Part shown: one piece after another, positions 43,224 through 52,268 of the stretch
How positions within the stretch are numbered: position 1 is the first letter of the stretch
Layout of the letters: each line of letters starts with the position of its first letter
DNA from: Paenibacillus durus ATCC 35681
GTDB lineage: Bacteria; Bacillota; Bacilli; Paenibacillales; Paenibacillaceae
Reading direction: 5' to 3'
Length of the DNA stretch: 64,000 nt
Assembly (NCBI RefSeq): GCF_000993825.1
Contig: NZ_CP011114.1
Coordinates: forward strand, 4,092,001 to 4,156,000
Made by a program: the position numbers and the translations under genes
The notes under the pieces: model-generated
Database searches by the model: none
Seen by the model: the letters and a program-made list of their open reading frames with translations, nothing else
Told to the model about the DNA's origin: nothing

Positions 43224-44222
43224 TTAAATATAGTTATAATAGAGTGATCTACTTATTTCACTGTTAATTAGTTCAGTATCCATATTATATGTTTTGTTAG
43301 TTAAAAACTTCTTCTCTAAACTAGATATCTTAACTCCACTAATTTGAGAAACAAGTGCTAAATTTGCACCGTTCTTAATAAGACTATTTAATGCAGAGTT
43401 CATAATAACTTCAAGTTGGAAAGAACTCAAGTCAATATCAATAGCTTCAGTTCTCATCAAAAAAGTTTTGAAAAAGTCATTTAACAACTCTACCTTAAAT
43501 TTTTTCAAGTACAAGAAATCAAACAACAAATTCTCGTTCTTAAACTCAGCTAACTTAATAGCAGATATAGTATTCACTGATGAGATAATATCTCTTCTAA
43601 GACCATTTGGTATCCTTATTTTTGTAGCATTAATCATCACTGATCTAAAATCATCATCAAAATCTTCTCTCTTTAATGAGCATATAATGGCTTTTTTCGC
43701 CGGAGCTATCAAAGTAAGTTTGATAAATATTCTTAGTATTAAGAATTTTATATACCTTTTTTTCTCATTAACCCTCAAGTTATTATCATATGAAATTACA
43801 TCGAAATACGTATCTAAATGTTCTAGTAACTTAATAATATCTTCTTCTTCTCTAAAACCTCTAGACTGAAGAGCTGGTAAATCAAACTTATGAGCAATCA
43901 TATTTTTAAATTCTTTGTATGAAGCTAAATTATTGAATAGATCATTTGTATAATGTTTTGACACCATAAATTTATAAAAATCCTTAACCGCTTCTAAATG
44001 ATTATGCATACTTGATCTTGTTCTAATGGATCCTAAAAAATGGTATTTTTCAATACTTCCTATTAGGTCGTCTCTAGTAATATTTTCTGGTTGATCGGAT
44101 TTTCCAATCTCATCAATGTATGCAACAAATTTATTAACATGGTTACTGTAAGTATCATCATTATTTAGATATTTATCTCTCCATTGAATTAATAATTTCT
44201 CATTCAATCTAATACTCCCCAC
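43224..44222 (-). CDS. Tyrosine-recombinase-like protein, degenerate
   Basis: 332 aa from a GTG start (start uncertain). The N-half looks like the SAM-like core-binding domain of phage integrases (YSNHVNKFVAYIDEIGKSD; MHNHLEAVKDFYKFMVSKHY). The C-half follows the integrase layout (LTLIAPAKKAIICSLKREDFD ... NGANLALVSQISGVKISSLEKKF), but I cannot place a full R-H-R-Y set: the HxxR box and the final Tyr context are not canonical. AT-rich, downstream of AbiGii on the same strand. It may be an inactive integrase or a defence-associated recombinase-like factor. Confidence 0.6.
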   Translation of the reverse strand: MGSIRLNEKLLIQWRDKYLNNDDTYSNHVNKFVAYIDEIGKSDQPENITRDDLIGSIEKYHFLGSIRTRSSMHNHLEAVKDFYKFMVSKHYTNDLFNNLASYKEFKNMIAHKFDLPALQSRGFREEEDIIKLLEHLDTYFDVISYDNNLRVNEKKRYIKFLILRIFIKLTLIAPAKKAIICSLKREDFDDDFRSVMINATKIRIPNGLRRDIISSVNTISAIKLAEFKNENLLFDFLYLKKFKVELLNDFFKTFLMRTEAIDIDLSSFQLEVIMNSALNSLIKNGANLALVSQISGVKISSLEKKFLTNKTYNMDTELINSEISRSLYYNYI

Positions 44223-44351
44223 TTCTCGACTGATTTTAAAATCGCCTTTATATCCTAAATAATAAGTATTAATTTCTTTAAATCAAATTCATTTAATTAA
44301 GAAGAGTAAGGGATTCAAATGTCAAACAATACTTCGGCTATTAAAACTCAC

Positions 44352-45527
44352 TTAAAAATTCAATAATTCAGCCTTCTGGAGTTCTCTAAACGAAGATTGA
44401 TAGTCTTGAGCACTAGCGAGATTATCAAATAGTTTTGTAGATTGATATATTCCTTCACTATTAAAAGGTTCAACAAATACATCAAATTTATTTGATTTAT
44501 CATCTTTTGGTATAGTGTCTTTTATCGCCATATTAAAGAAAGCTGCTGCTTCATAAAGTGAAAGTTCAGTTCCCATAAGAACCAATTTGAATTCATTGAT
44601 GAAAGATATAGATAATTCGCTTCTTTCCTTATCCTTTACTTTTTCAAACATCTCAACATCAGTAACTGTAAAATTTGATAATTTTATATACTCTTTATAA
44701 GGTCTTTCTTTAATAAAAGATCTATATAACTTCTCAAACCAACGAGCATCTTCAAATGAAACCGGGATATTTGGACTGAAAGTTACTCCTAGACGTTTTT
44801 CAAGTTCAATTACTTTTTCCCAAAATTTAATTGTCTCATTAATTCCTTTGTCTGTAACTTCTGGAGGTGCTGCTGGTAACTCATTTCCAAATAGTTTTAT
44901 TTTTCCCTTTTGACCAGCATCGAATAAAATTAAGCTTTCAATAATTTCCTTAATAGTCTTAGCCTTTTCTAAATTGATGTTAAAGGTTAATTTTAAGCTG
45001 CTCTCTTTTTCATTTATAATATATGAAATCGTAAATGCACCAGCATCTACACTCTCAAATAAACTTTTGTTCATATCAGCCAAAGGTTTCCTCTGTACAA
45101 TAATTTCTTTAGCTATCCCGCCCCCTTCAATCTGAATAGCAAAAGGCGGTTGAAATGGTTCAGGTGATAGTATGAATTCAGAATTTAATAAATTTTGCGT
45201 GCTTAATGGGAATTTTATTAAATCCGATACTTTAAACTCTATACCATTAATAATAATTTCTTCTCCTTGAATTGGAACTTCTTGCTGAGTTCGATATAAG
45301 TATTCCAAAAGATCAGCAGAAGTTTTTATTTCTTCGTTTGGATACTTAATTTTGATAGCAATATTCATATCAGTTATGTCTTGTGGCATTAATATCACTG
45401 CACCATGACTGGCTCGAGTATATTGAAAATTTTCAGGCAACTGCTCACTTAAATAAGAAATAATTTCTTTAGGTACTTTAATGTCATGATCCTTTCTTTT
45501 AAAGGCATTATTGAAACTTGCAAACAT
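44352..45527 (-). CDS. abiGii: AbiGii-like abortive-infection toxin
   Basis: 391 aa, close to the roughly 397 aa of lactococcal AbiGii. MFASFNNAFKRK ... VPKEIISYLSEQLPENFQY; IPVSFEDARWFEKLYRSFIKERPY. SD GGAGG. No signal peptide or TM. The identification rests mainly on the pairing with AbiGi, on length and on gene order; the family's biochemical activity is not established. Starts 4 bp after the AbiGi stop. Confidence 0.7.
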   Translation of the reverse strand: MFASFNNAFKRKDHDIKVPKEIISYLSEQLPENFQYTRASHGAVILMPQDITDMNIAIKIKYPNEEIKTSADLLEYLYRTQQEVPIQGEEIIINGIEFKVSDLIKFPLSTQNLLNSEFILSPEPFQPPFAIQIEGGGIAKEIIVQRKPLADMNKSLFESVDAGAFTISYIINEKESSLKLTFNINLEKAKTIKEIIESLILFDAGQKGKIKLFGNELPAAPPEVTDKGINETIKFWEKVIELEKRLGVTFSPNIPVSFEDARWFEKLYRSFIKERPYKEYIKLSNFTVTDVEMFEKVKDKERSELSISFINEFKLVLMGTELSLYEAAAFFNMAIKDTIPKDDKSNKFDVFVEPFNSEGIYQSTKLFDNLASAQDYQSSFRELQKAELLNF

Positions 45528-45531
45528 AAAG

Positions 45532-46380
45532 CTACCAATCCTCCTTCAATTTATCAAAAACTAAAATTTTCGAGATTAAATTCAATTTTTCAGAATTATC
45601 TGCCTCAATATCGCTCATAGTAAAAGAAATTAAGTCATCTCGGTCATTTTCATTCTCAACGATTATATACTTAATATAATCATATTCTATTTTTAACCAA
45701 AGATCGGGGTTGCGGCTAAGTCCTTCAGAATATAAGTTTATTGTTTGCGGAATAAGCTGCTCTTGAGGAATTAGAAGAGGCAATTCAGTTAAAACAGGCC
45801 TAAAATCAGGTATAAATCTCCATTCTTTCTCATCATGAAAATTTTTTGTTTCATATTTAGCATTCCTATACATTGTTCCACTTATTGGCTTCATGAACAA
45901 TAAACTGCTCAAAAGATAATCATTATAATTTTCGTAATTATTATTTTCTCCTACTTCGATTAATTTTCTAGCATAGCTAAAAATAGATGAGAAATCTTTT
46001 GCAAGATAGGAAGCTTTATTTATATACTGTAAGGGTTGGATTCCTTGTAGAATTCCCCACTCCTTATCAATACCAATACCATAAGAACCGTAAAATTTCA
46101 TGTGAGGTATCAATTTATTCATGTGTATGTCACAAAAGCACTTCATTGGAAAGGCTATTTTAGGTAAGCCATCAATATTTAGATAACTAATATCCTCCTC
46201 ATAATATCGAGGAATCATAGCACTTTTCTTAAGTATAGTTTTTAGATAGTCTAATTTGGTCATAAAATTAAAGAGTACATTCGCACTTTGTTTCGGTGGT
46301 AAATAAACCTCTTGGGTTTGAGTATCTATGGGTTTTTCCAAATGATATATTATTGACTTTTCAGTATTCGTCGTATTCAA
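45532..46380 (-). CDS. abiGi: AbiGi-like antitoxin of an abortive-infection pair
   Basis: About 282 aa from TTG at 46380 (SD AAGGAG; an in-frame GTG at 46398 overlaps the SD). Family pattern: FNFMTKLDYLKTILKKSAMIPRYYEEDISYL, then FPMKCFCDIHMNKLIPHMKFYGSYGIGIDKEWGILQGIQPLQYIN, then NFHDEKEWRFIP. This matches my memory of AbiGi-family proteins closely. In AbiG both proteins are needed for phage resistance. AT-rich relative to the core genome. Confidence 0.8.
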   Translation of the reverse strand: MNTTNTEKSIIYHLEKPIDTQTQEVYLPPKQSANVLFNFMTKLDYLKTILKKSAMIPRYYEEDISYLNIDGLPKIAFPMKCFCDIHMNKLIPHMKFYGSYGIGIDKEWGILQGIQPLQYINKASYLAKDFSSIFSYARKLIEVGENNNYENYNDYLLSSLLFMKPISGTMYRNAKYETKNFHDEKEWRFIPDFRPVLTELPLLIPQEQLIPQTINLYSEGLSRNPDLWLKIEYDYIKYIIVENENDRDDLISFTMSDIEADNSEKLNLISKILVFDKLKEDW

Positions 46381-46589
46381 ATTACAAAACTCCTTCACGG
46401 CTAGAGACTATGTTCCGTACTCCTTTTTATGTTTCAACACAATCATAAATAGGCTATAACTTGGCAAATGTATTAAGAAAAATACTGAGATTTATTAGAA
46501 AGGACTGCATCGCAAGCTTTTATAAGACAACTAAAAACACCCCACCGCAACGAAAAAGCCTACGGGCTACTAAAAACCAGCATTTGCAA

Positions 46590-46722
46590 CTGAACCAGTT
46601 GAAGAAGTTAATTAAAAAACTATACTGCTGTTAGAGCAGCTGGAGCGGCCCCTCGTTATGTAGGTGAACCTGGTTATTCTCGAAAGCTTGATCGTGATGG
46701 GGATGGAGTCGCTTGTGAATAA
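46590..46722 (+). pseudogene. Excalibur-domain remnant
   Basis: Read on the plus strand: NYTAVRAAGAAPRYVGEPGY then SRKLDRDGDGVACE and stop (46720-46722). This is the C-terminal excalibur calcium-binding motif with its first Cys changed to Tyr (NCTAV to NYTAV). Upstream the frame is broken around 46609 (ATEPVEEVN then shift). No start or body remains. Confidence 0.75.
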
Positions 46723-46728
46723 ATAGTT

Positions 46729-46925
46729 AAAAGCTCCGAGGTTCCCTTGGAACTTTTTTACTATTCATTTCGTTTCCGAAACTCAAATTGTTTTTTGCCC
46801 AATCTAAATCTGTAAAGCCATATTCAGGTCTATCATATGCAGTGCCTTTATTTGGTGAATATCAAAATGCTGCATCATTATTAGGATGTATTTGATCTTG
46901 TACATTAGGCTTATAGGCTTAAACT
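46729..46925 (-). pseudogene. Decayed gene tail downstream of the toxin/immunity pair
   Basis: Minus-strand reading QIHPNNDAAF, stop, YSPNKGTAYDRPEYGFTDLD, WAKNNLSFGNEMNSKK, ending in TAA at 46729. A coherent frame interrupted by TGA; the rest upstream is lost. It is probably an old toxin or immunity module of the same cassette; family unknown. The overlapping stem at 46730-46760 with T-runs may be a terminator. Confidence 0.5.
46730..46760. terminator. Hairpin with T-run
   Basis: AAGCTCCGAGG-TTC-CCTTGGAACTT followed by TTTT on the plus strand, just after the excalibur remnant stop. Confidence 0.6.
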
Positions 46926-47075
46926 TTAATAAAGGTATTCCTTCACCCGTTTTCCCAACACCAGTTTTTACCCGGCCCCTTAAGTGTAATCTGAAACTTG
47001 GGAATAAAGAAGAGACTCCCCTTCTGTCGATAGACTTCCGGGGTAGCCTCATCCATTTGAATAAGATTACACAAA

Positions 47076-47582
47076 CTATATTTTTTCTTTATCTACCCTA
47101 TCTAGAATAGAATCACTAATATCTTTAATTGGAATGTTTAAATCACGCCAATAATTTAGGGGATAAGCCGAAGTACCAACAACCATTTCTCCTTGACGTA
47201 TACTAAAACTACCACCTCTTTCAAAGAGCTTAATCATTGGGTCATATAGATCCACATATTTTAATGCTTCACTGACTCCCTCATCGGCTAATGCAGAAAT
47301 TTCTAAGTAACAGTAACACAATGCTTTTATATATAGATTATTTACCTCTTCCAGTTTAGGATAAACTTTAGAAATATCTACGTGAAGAGTTTTTCCAAGA
47401 ACACTAGCTACACTAAATATAGGGTACTTATCAACTGGAACAGATAGTGTATCTATAAATGCATTGGCTCTTCTAAAATATTCACTAATCAAAATATGGT
47501 GTGATTCACGCAACTTATCCCCAATACTCTCAAAATGAATTGATGATAAGCGCTCAATAGCTTGATTAAGTATTTCTCCCAT
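47076..47582 (-). CDS. Candidate immunity protein for the VgrG-fused toxin
   Basis: 168 aa, cytosolic, helical (ILNQAIERLSSIHFESIGDK; NLYIKALCYCYLEISALADEG). Starts 16 bp after the toxin gene, same strand, AT-rich. No family name recalled. Role inferred from place: cognate immunity genes directly follow the effector in polymorphic toxin systems. Confidence 0.65.
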   Translation of the reverse strand: MGEILNQAIERLSSIHFESIGDKLRESHHILISEYFRRANAFIDTLSVPVDKYPIFSVASVLGKTLHVDISKVYPKLEEVNNLYIKALCYCYLEISALADEGVSEALKYVDLYDPMIKLFERGGSFSIRQGEMVVGTSAYPLNYWRDLNIPIKDISDSILDRVDKEKI

Positions 47583-47598
47583 ATAGTTACACCCTTAC

Positions 47599-50073
47599 TT
47601 ATTTAAACATATTTTTGAAATAGTATTCTTCATATCCTGGAAAGGACGTATTTGGTTGGGATGGTGCGTTCTCATGAGCACCAGGTGGATAACCGTCAAA
47701 TGTCCCTTTTTCACCATTCCATGATTCGCGAGTACGATATTTTTGACCTTCTGCCATTAATTTCCGTTCTGTTAGCTCGTGTTCAGCCAGTTGCTTGAAC
47801 CATTCTTTTTGTTCAGCAGATAGATCTCTCTTTTGGGCTGTTTTCCAAGCAAAAGCTATCTCGTCGTCAGGTGCAAAACGTTCAAGCTTAAATTCTAATC
47901 CTCCGGGTTGAGGTATTTCATGCTTACCAAAGAATAAATGTTTTTTCATAGTTCTTATTTCGTCAACACTGAGACCTGTATTACGAGCCACGTCCTCAAT
48001 GTCATTCATCTTCAAGTTCCTTATTGATTCATATTCTGCTTCTGCCACTTTATCATAATCCTTCATGCCCGCACCAGTAAACCTTTTATCTTGTCCCGTC
48101 CCCCCAGAAGATACACTTGCCCCACCTCTTTGTGAAGTTTGCGGTTTTTGACTACTATTCATGCGATTCATCATCCTGCCTGTACCCAGGACGGACGACA
48201 ATACCAAGTAGGGGGCCACAAATTCTGCGGCTAGCCCGCCGGTGATCATGGCAATATCCACGGACATCCGGTAGGCTTCTTCGTTTCCTTTAAACAGCGT
48301 ATCTCTTACAAAGTTAGAGGCATGGGATTTCGTGTCTCCCTTGCTTCCATAATAATAGTCTTGCGCACCCTCCGCTATGTCGGCTACTCCCGATGCTGCC
48401 GTATACGCTCCTGCGGCGATAGCCACTGCTCCCGCTCCGGCAAGTACGAGCCCCACACCTGTCCAGCCCAAAGCAACACCTACTCCGACTGCAGCCACTC
48501 CCGCTGCAACGGTAACCGCACCGACGATGGTATTCATCAGGCCGCCGATCATATTCAGTGCGCCTTTGGATTTCCGTTCTTCGCTCAGCTTATATTGCTC
48601 CAGCTTTTGCGCCGCTTGCTGTGCCTGATGCTGACCTTCGGAAACGATTAGGGGATAGGCGACCGTTTCGGTGGACGTTCCTTCGATATAGGTTTTGTTG
48701 GACAGCATTTTATGAAGGTCTTCAATTTCCAGACCTGTAAAGCCTGCTTGCATGAAGCTCAGGCTTTTCCCCGCCTTCACGGTAATGAGGGGAGTGGGGG
48801 CAGACTCCGTATCAGGCAAGGGAAGCCCTAACGACAACTCTTCACTGGGTTTCACCACAATTTTAGCCGGGCTATCCAATTTCACACCCTGTTCGTCCAT
48901 TATAATAGACACAGGTCCTGTCGTGAAAGAGATGTTCCGTTCCGCCAGTTCCATCGTTTTGCCGCTGTCGTTTACAAACGATTTTACATTCGGATTACTC
49001 ATCTTGGGATGACTTTGCATCGTTTCTCCGGAACCCCGTGTGGAACTGGTAGCAAAGGCATGATTTTCATTGGGGTCGGGAAAATAGAGTTGGACTCTTC
49101 CTCCGGCCTTCGGCATGCTGTACCAGGCATTATTTCCTTCCCCCGAATAGGGAAACCAACTGGTGCTTTCCGGCGGTTCTTCTGCATCAATATCCAGGTG
49201 GATCTGGACCATTTTTCGGTGTACGGCGATGACCCTTCCGTCCAGAGATAACCCGGTTAACAACGAATTATATCGTTTGGGTTGGTGCCGTCCTGTCGGT
49301 GAGGTCAGCGTATAATGCTTACGCACGATTCCTTTATCCAGTTCAATGACCGATCCGGCAACCACCATCTGCTGGTCATTGAACCGGACAAGCTGGCCTA
49401 GCGGCAACAGTTGTTTACTCTCTACCTCATAGATCTTATCCATATGGCGGTTCCTGCTTGTCCTGTAAGAGGTCGCATCCAGTTCCATCACAGGGTCCAG
49501 TTCAGGTATACCGAACCAGAAAGCTGGCCGGGGTAAGGTCACATCAGGCACAAGTACAGCTCCAGTATGAGAGGCCAAGCGCTGAATAAATTGCCAGTCG
49601 GTTTCCTCGTATTGCATCAGAAACTCTCCTACGGTCTGACTCCCATGCGCCATATCAATATAATCGCTTCCGGGATACGGAGCAATTACCTGACGGATGA
49701 TATGGTCATACGTAGAACTTCGATTTTGATAACTGCGAGAGCTGCGCCGGATATCCAGGTCAAAGGTGTGGGAGATCCCTTCCACTTCCGCTACATATGT
49801 ATCTCTCACGACATGAATGGTTATGTTCGACACTATGCCGCTAAAAATGGGGGTATCCCGTGATCCGCTTATCTGAAACGCTTGTATCGAGTCTTGAGAA
49901 TTAACGGTTTCAATGTACTTCTCAGGATATGCATCAGAGATAACAGCAGTAAATCGGATACGCGCATGCTCATTCAACTGCCGAATGACTTGAAATGAAG
50001 TTACGGTTTCCAGTTCGTACGGCCAGACCAGCTTGATCTCCTGACTGGCCAAGGTGAGTTCAAAGGTGCTCAT
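47599..50073 (-). CDS. VgrG-like spike protein with C-terminal toxin domain
   Basis: About 824 aa from ATG 50073 (SD GGGGG; ATG at 50079 abuts the SD). Residues 1-~230: phage gpD/VgrG-like (FQVIRQLNEHARIRFTAVIS; YEETDWQFIQRLASHTGAVL). About 265-350: gp5-type OB domain (LDGRVIAVHRKMVQIHLDID; WYSMPKAGGRVQLYFPDPNE). About 380-440: spike-like region (MELAERNISFTTGPVSIIMD). About 505-640: long Gly/Ala/Val hydrophobic helices. The last 150 residues are a tip with SIRNLKMNDIEDVARNTGLS, FAPDDEIAFAWKTAQKRDLS and an HELTERKLMAEG motif followed by GAHENAPS; it resembles a toxin tip seen on Rhs proteins, mechanism unknown (His/Glu-based). Immunity candidate follows. Confidence 0.88.
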   Translation of the reverse strand: MSTFELTLASQEIKLVWPYELETVTSFQVIRQLNEHARIRFTAVISDAYPEKYIETVNSQDSIQAFQISGSRDTPIFSGIVSNITIHVVRDTYVAEVEGISHTFDLDIRRSSRSYQNRSSTYDHIIRQVIAPYPGSDYIDMAHGSQTVGEFLMQYEETDWQFIQRLASHTGAVLVPDVTLPRPAFWFGIPELDPVMELDATSYRTSRNRHMDKIYEVESKQLLPLGQLVRFNDQQMVVAGSVIELDKGIVRKHYTLTSPTGRHQPKRYNSLLTGLSLDGRVIAVHRKMVQIHLDIDAEEPPESTSWFPYSGEGNNAWYSMPKAGGRVQLYFPDPNENHAFATSSTRGSGETMQSHPKMSNPNVKSFVNDSGKTMELAERNISFTTGPVSIIMDEQGVKLDSPAKIVVKPSEELSLGLPLPDTESAPTPLITVKAGKSLSFMQAGFTGLEIEDLHKMLSNKTYIEGTSTETVAYPLIVSEGQHQAQQAAQKLEQYKLSEERKSKGALNMIGGLMNTIVGAVTVAAGVAAVGVGVALGWTGVGLVLAGAGAVAIAAGAYTAASGVADIAEGAQDYYYGSKGDTKSHASNFVRDTLFKGNEEAYRMSVDIAMITGGLAAEFVAPYLVLSSVLGTGRMMNRMNSSQKPQTSQRGGASVSSGGTGQDKRFTGAGMKDYDKVAEAEYESIRNLKMNDIEDVARNTGLSVDEIRTMKKHLFFGKHEIPQPGGLEFKLERFAPDDEIAFAWKTAQKRDLSAEQKEWFKQLAEHELTERKLMAEGQKYRTRESWNGEKGTFDGYPPGAHENAPSQPNTSFPGYEEYYFKNMFK

Positions 50074-50117
50074 TTGCATCCCCCTTTCTATCAGCGCTCA
50101 TGAGATTCAAGACAAGG

Positions 50118-50558
50118 TTACTTTTTTTCAATGGTAATGATGCCGCCGTTGCTACAGATCAAGGTTGCACAGTCTAGTAAAGCAGGTTCTTTATTGATGA
50201 GCACTTTTTCCTGAAGCTGAATCCAGTGTGGCTGCGCTCCCTCAATACGAGGAGTACAGGCCAGCATTCCAGTCGCGGCTTTATCAATCACTTTCGTTTC
50301 CGAAAAGAAAATCCATTTTTGTTCCTTGACCTCTTCTTTTGCTGCTGGATTCTTTGAGCTGCTACAGGATCCGAATGACATAATGTTTTTACTGACGATA
50401 CAGTCCGTGACCTTCAAGATGGGAGCATCGCCTACATACACGTGATGACTGAACGGCAAGTTCAGGACATCCTTAGCACTCCCGCAAGAACACTGAATGG
50501 GTGTTCCTCTGACGACATACCTCCCATCTTGTTGACCCGAGTCTTGAATTTGCGCCAT
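50118..50558 (-). CDS. DUF4280 (PAAR-like) spike-tip protein
   Basis: 146 aa from ATG 50558 (MAQIQDSGQQDGRYVV, SD GAGGAG). DUF4280 pattern: VRGTPIQCSCGSAKDVLNLPFSHHVYVGDAP; VSKNIMSFGSCSSSKNPAA; MLACTPRIEGAQPHW; EPALLDCATLICSNGGIITI. Regular Cys positions suggest metal-stabilised PAAR-like beta structure that would cap the VgrG spike. It sits just upstream of the toxin-bearing VgrG gene. Confidence 0.85.
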   Translation of the reverse strand: MAQIQDSGQQDGRYVVRGTPIQCSCGSAKDVLNLPFSHHVYVGDAPILKVTDCIVSKNIMSFGSCSSSKNPAAKEEVKEQKWIFFSETKVIDKAATGMLACTPRIEGAQPHWIQLQEKVLINKEPALLDCATLICSNGGIITIEKK

Positions 50559-50560
50559 GT

Positions 50561-51082
50561 TTAATGTTCTCCTCTCACTATAGCTACAGGCTGTAATTGA
50601 AATCCGCATACACCACGCCGTAACAGGCTCTCCGCCAAATCCAAGCGCATAATGGTAAAACGCTGTTGCCCATGAACCGCCCGGAATAACGGCTGATTCG
50701 GTATTTCCCTTGCGTCTAGGATCAGTTGGGTAATGAATTCAAGCTTGTTGCGCTTACTCTCCTCAGATATACATGCACTGTTGCCTTCCATATTCTCCAA
50801 AGACCAGTACAACCTCTGATCCCCATTGTTTTGATCTATGAATACAGCCGATCCGAGCTTCACGGTAGAGTCGTACTTCTTGACCATTCGGTAAACAGAA
50901 TCGGAGATGAACACGGCTGGCCGTTCAATATAATCACTGTACTCGGCCATCTCCGTGCTTCGCACATAAAAGGCAGCGGGAGTTTCAGACTTTAGTTTTC
51001 CTAACCATTCCCGATTGGGCATGTCTATAAAAGACAAGCCGTCTGTTTCTTTTTGATTCTGTGTTAACATGAAATATTCCAC
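50561..51082 (-). CDS. Conserved unknown protein of the spike cassette
   Basis: 173 aa, probable GTG start (SD GAGGTGA). Features: LSFIDMPNREWLGKLKSETPAAFYV; YIERPAVFISDSVYRMVKKY; VFIDQNNGDQRLYWSLENME; ending RRGVCGFQLQPVAIVRGEH. No signal or TM. Stop codon lies 3 bp from the DUF4280 start, so translation is coupled. It may be an adaptor between spike and PAAR-like tip (inference). Confidence 0.6.
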   Translation of the reverse strand: MEYFMLTQNQKETDGLSFIDMPNREWLGKLKSETPAAFYVRSTEMAEYSDYIERPAVFISDSVYRMVKKYDSTVKLGSAVFIDQNNGDQRLYWSLENMEGNSACISEESKRNKLEFITQLILDAREIPNQPLFRAVHGQQRFTIMRLDLAESLLRRGVCGFQLQPVAIVRGEH

Positions 51083-51099
51083 TGTTTGAACTTCACCTC

Positions 51100-52254
51100 T
51101 TAACTGGTTGAGGGTTCATCGGATACCCACTCAATTTCCTTGCGTTGCTGCTCATTCCAATTTCCGTACTCCGCCGCGCTAGCCGAGAACATGGCCCCCT
51201 TGAGTGCAGCCCCGGTGAAATCCGTCCCATCCAATTGAGCGCCTATAAAATTAGCCCCCTCCAGCCCGGCATCCCGGAAACAGGCTCTTGACAAGTCCGA
51301 TCCCGAAAAATCCACTCCTTCGATACCATAAAACTGGCAGAGCCGTTCATCCCATGTATGTTGATTGCCAAGGGTCTCCGAAAAGTCAACTCCCCGTAGA
51401 TTACAACGGGAAAAAACAGCGTCGTACAGGATGCTGCCTCGAACAGTCGCAGCTTCAAGGTTACACTGCTCAAATCGTATACCCATCCATAGGCTTGCAC
51501 CCATATCGCTTCTACTAAAGTCCACCTTTGTAAAGTGCGTGTAACGGAAATCCATGCCAGTGTAACAGCCTTGAGAACAGTCGGCGGATGAGATCGAACG
51601 GTAAACATAGTCCCGTTCTTTTTTTTGCTCCATCCAACGCCGGACTGTCTTTTTTTCCGTTGGTAGAGGTTCCTGCACATAAACTGTCTCGCTGATGTCC
51701 AGATATTCGCCTACCCGGATTTCAAAATGTTCTTCTTTTCTAAGCCGGATAAATTCCTCCTGCTGAATGAGCCGGGGCATAACCTTACGAAATAAATGAA
51801 ATACATACCGATGGTACAGAGAAGCTGATTGTAAGGCCAATTGCTCAATTTGCTGCGGATGAACAGCCCCTTGATATTCAGGTCTTCTGGCGTGCATGGC
51901 ACTCACACATTTTTCCAAATGATGGAAGACCCAACGGGTATCATACAGACTGGAGCATGGGGTGGTATCTAAAAACCAGGAGCCGTCATAGGCATCCAAA
52001 CGATTCGTGTACGTGCCAAGATGTATGGAAGTGCGCAGCATGGAGCAAATGACATAACCGATGGCGCCTTTGTCACCGTGAAGTTGTGCTGACGCAATCT
52101 CACTCCACAGCGGCCTGAACGCTTCCAGCAGTTCTTCTCCCAGTTCATCCCGGTGTTGCACATAATAATGATGCAGCTTTTGCACATGCTCTGCTATGAG
52201 AGGGGCGGCTACATGTTCTTTAAAATGGACCCAAGCTTCCTTTTTTCTCGTCAT
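51100..52254 (-). CDS. Pentapeptide-repeat protein of the spike cassette
   Basis: 384 aa. N-terminal ~200 residues helical and unknown (HVAAPLIAEHVQKLHHYYVQ). C-terminal about 230-370 pentapeptide repeats A(D/N)LXX-type (CSQGCYTGMDFRYTHFTKVD; DFSGSDLSRACFRDAGLEGA; DGTDFTGAALKGAMFSASAA) forming a right-handed quadrilateral helix. Role in the cassette unknown; pentapeptide proteins of secretion clusters may act as adaptors. Confidence 0.85.
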   Translation of the reverse strand: MTRKKEAWVHFKEHVAAPLIAEHVQKLHHYYVQHRDELGEELLEAFRPLWSEIASAQLHGDKGAIGYVICSMLRTSIHLGTYTNRLDAYDGSWFLDTTPCSSLYDTRWVFHHLEKCVSAMHARRPEYQGAVHPQQIEQLALQSASLYHRYVFHLFRKVMPRLIQQEEFIRLRKEEHFEIRVGEYLDISETVYVQEPLPTEKKTVRRWMEQKKERDYVYRSISSADCSQGCYTGMDFRYTHFTKVDFSRSDMGASLWMGIRFEQCNLEAATVRGSILYDAVFSRCNLRGVDFSETLGNQHTWDERLCQFYGIEGVDFSGSDLSRACFRDAGLEGANFIGAQLDGTDFTGAALKGAMFSASAAEYGNWNEQQRKEIEWVSDEPSTS

Positions 52255-52268
52255 AGCGTTAACCTCAC

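Noticed and set aside
46804..47052. 82-aa minus-strand frame
   Set aside because: No SD and no recognisable features; overlaps the decayed gene tail, whose frame reads better as protein.
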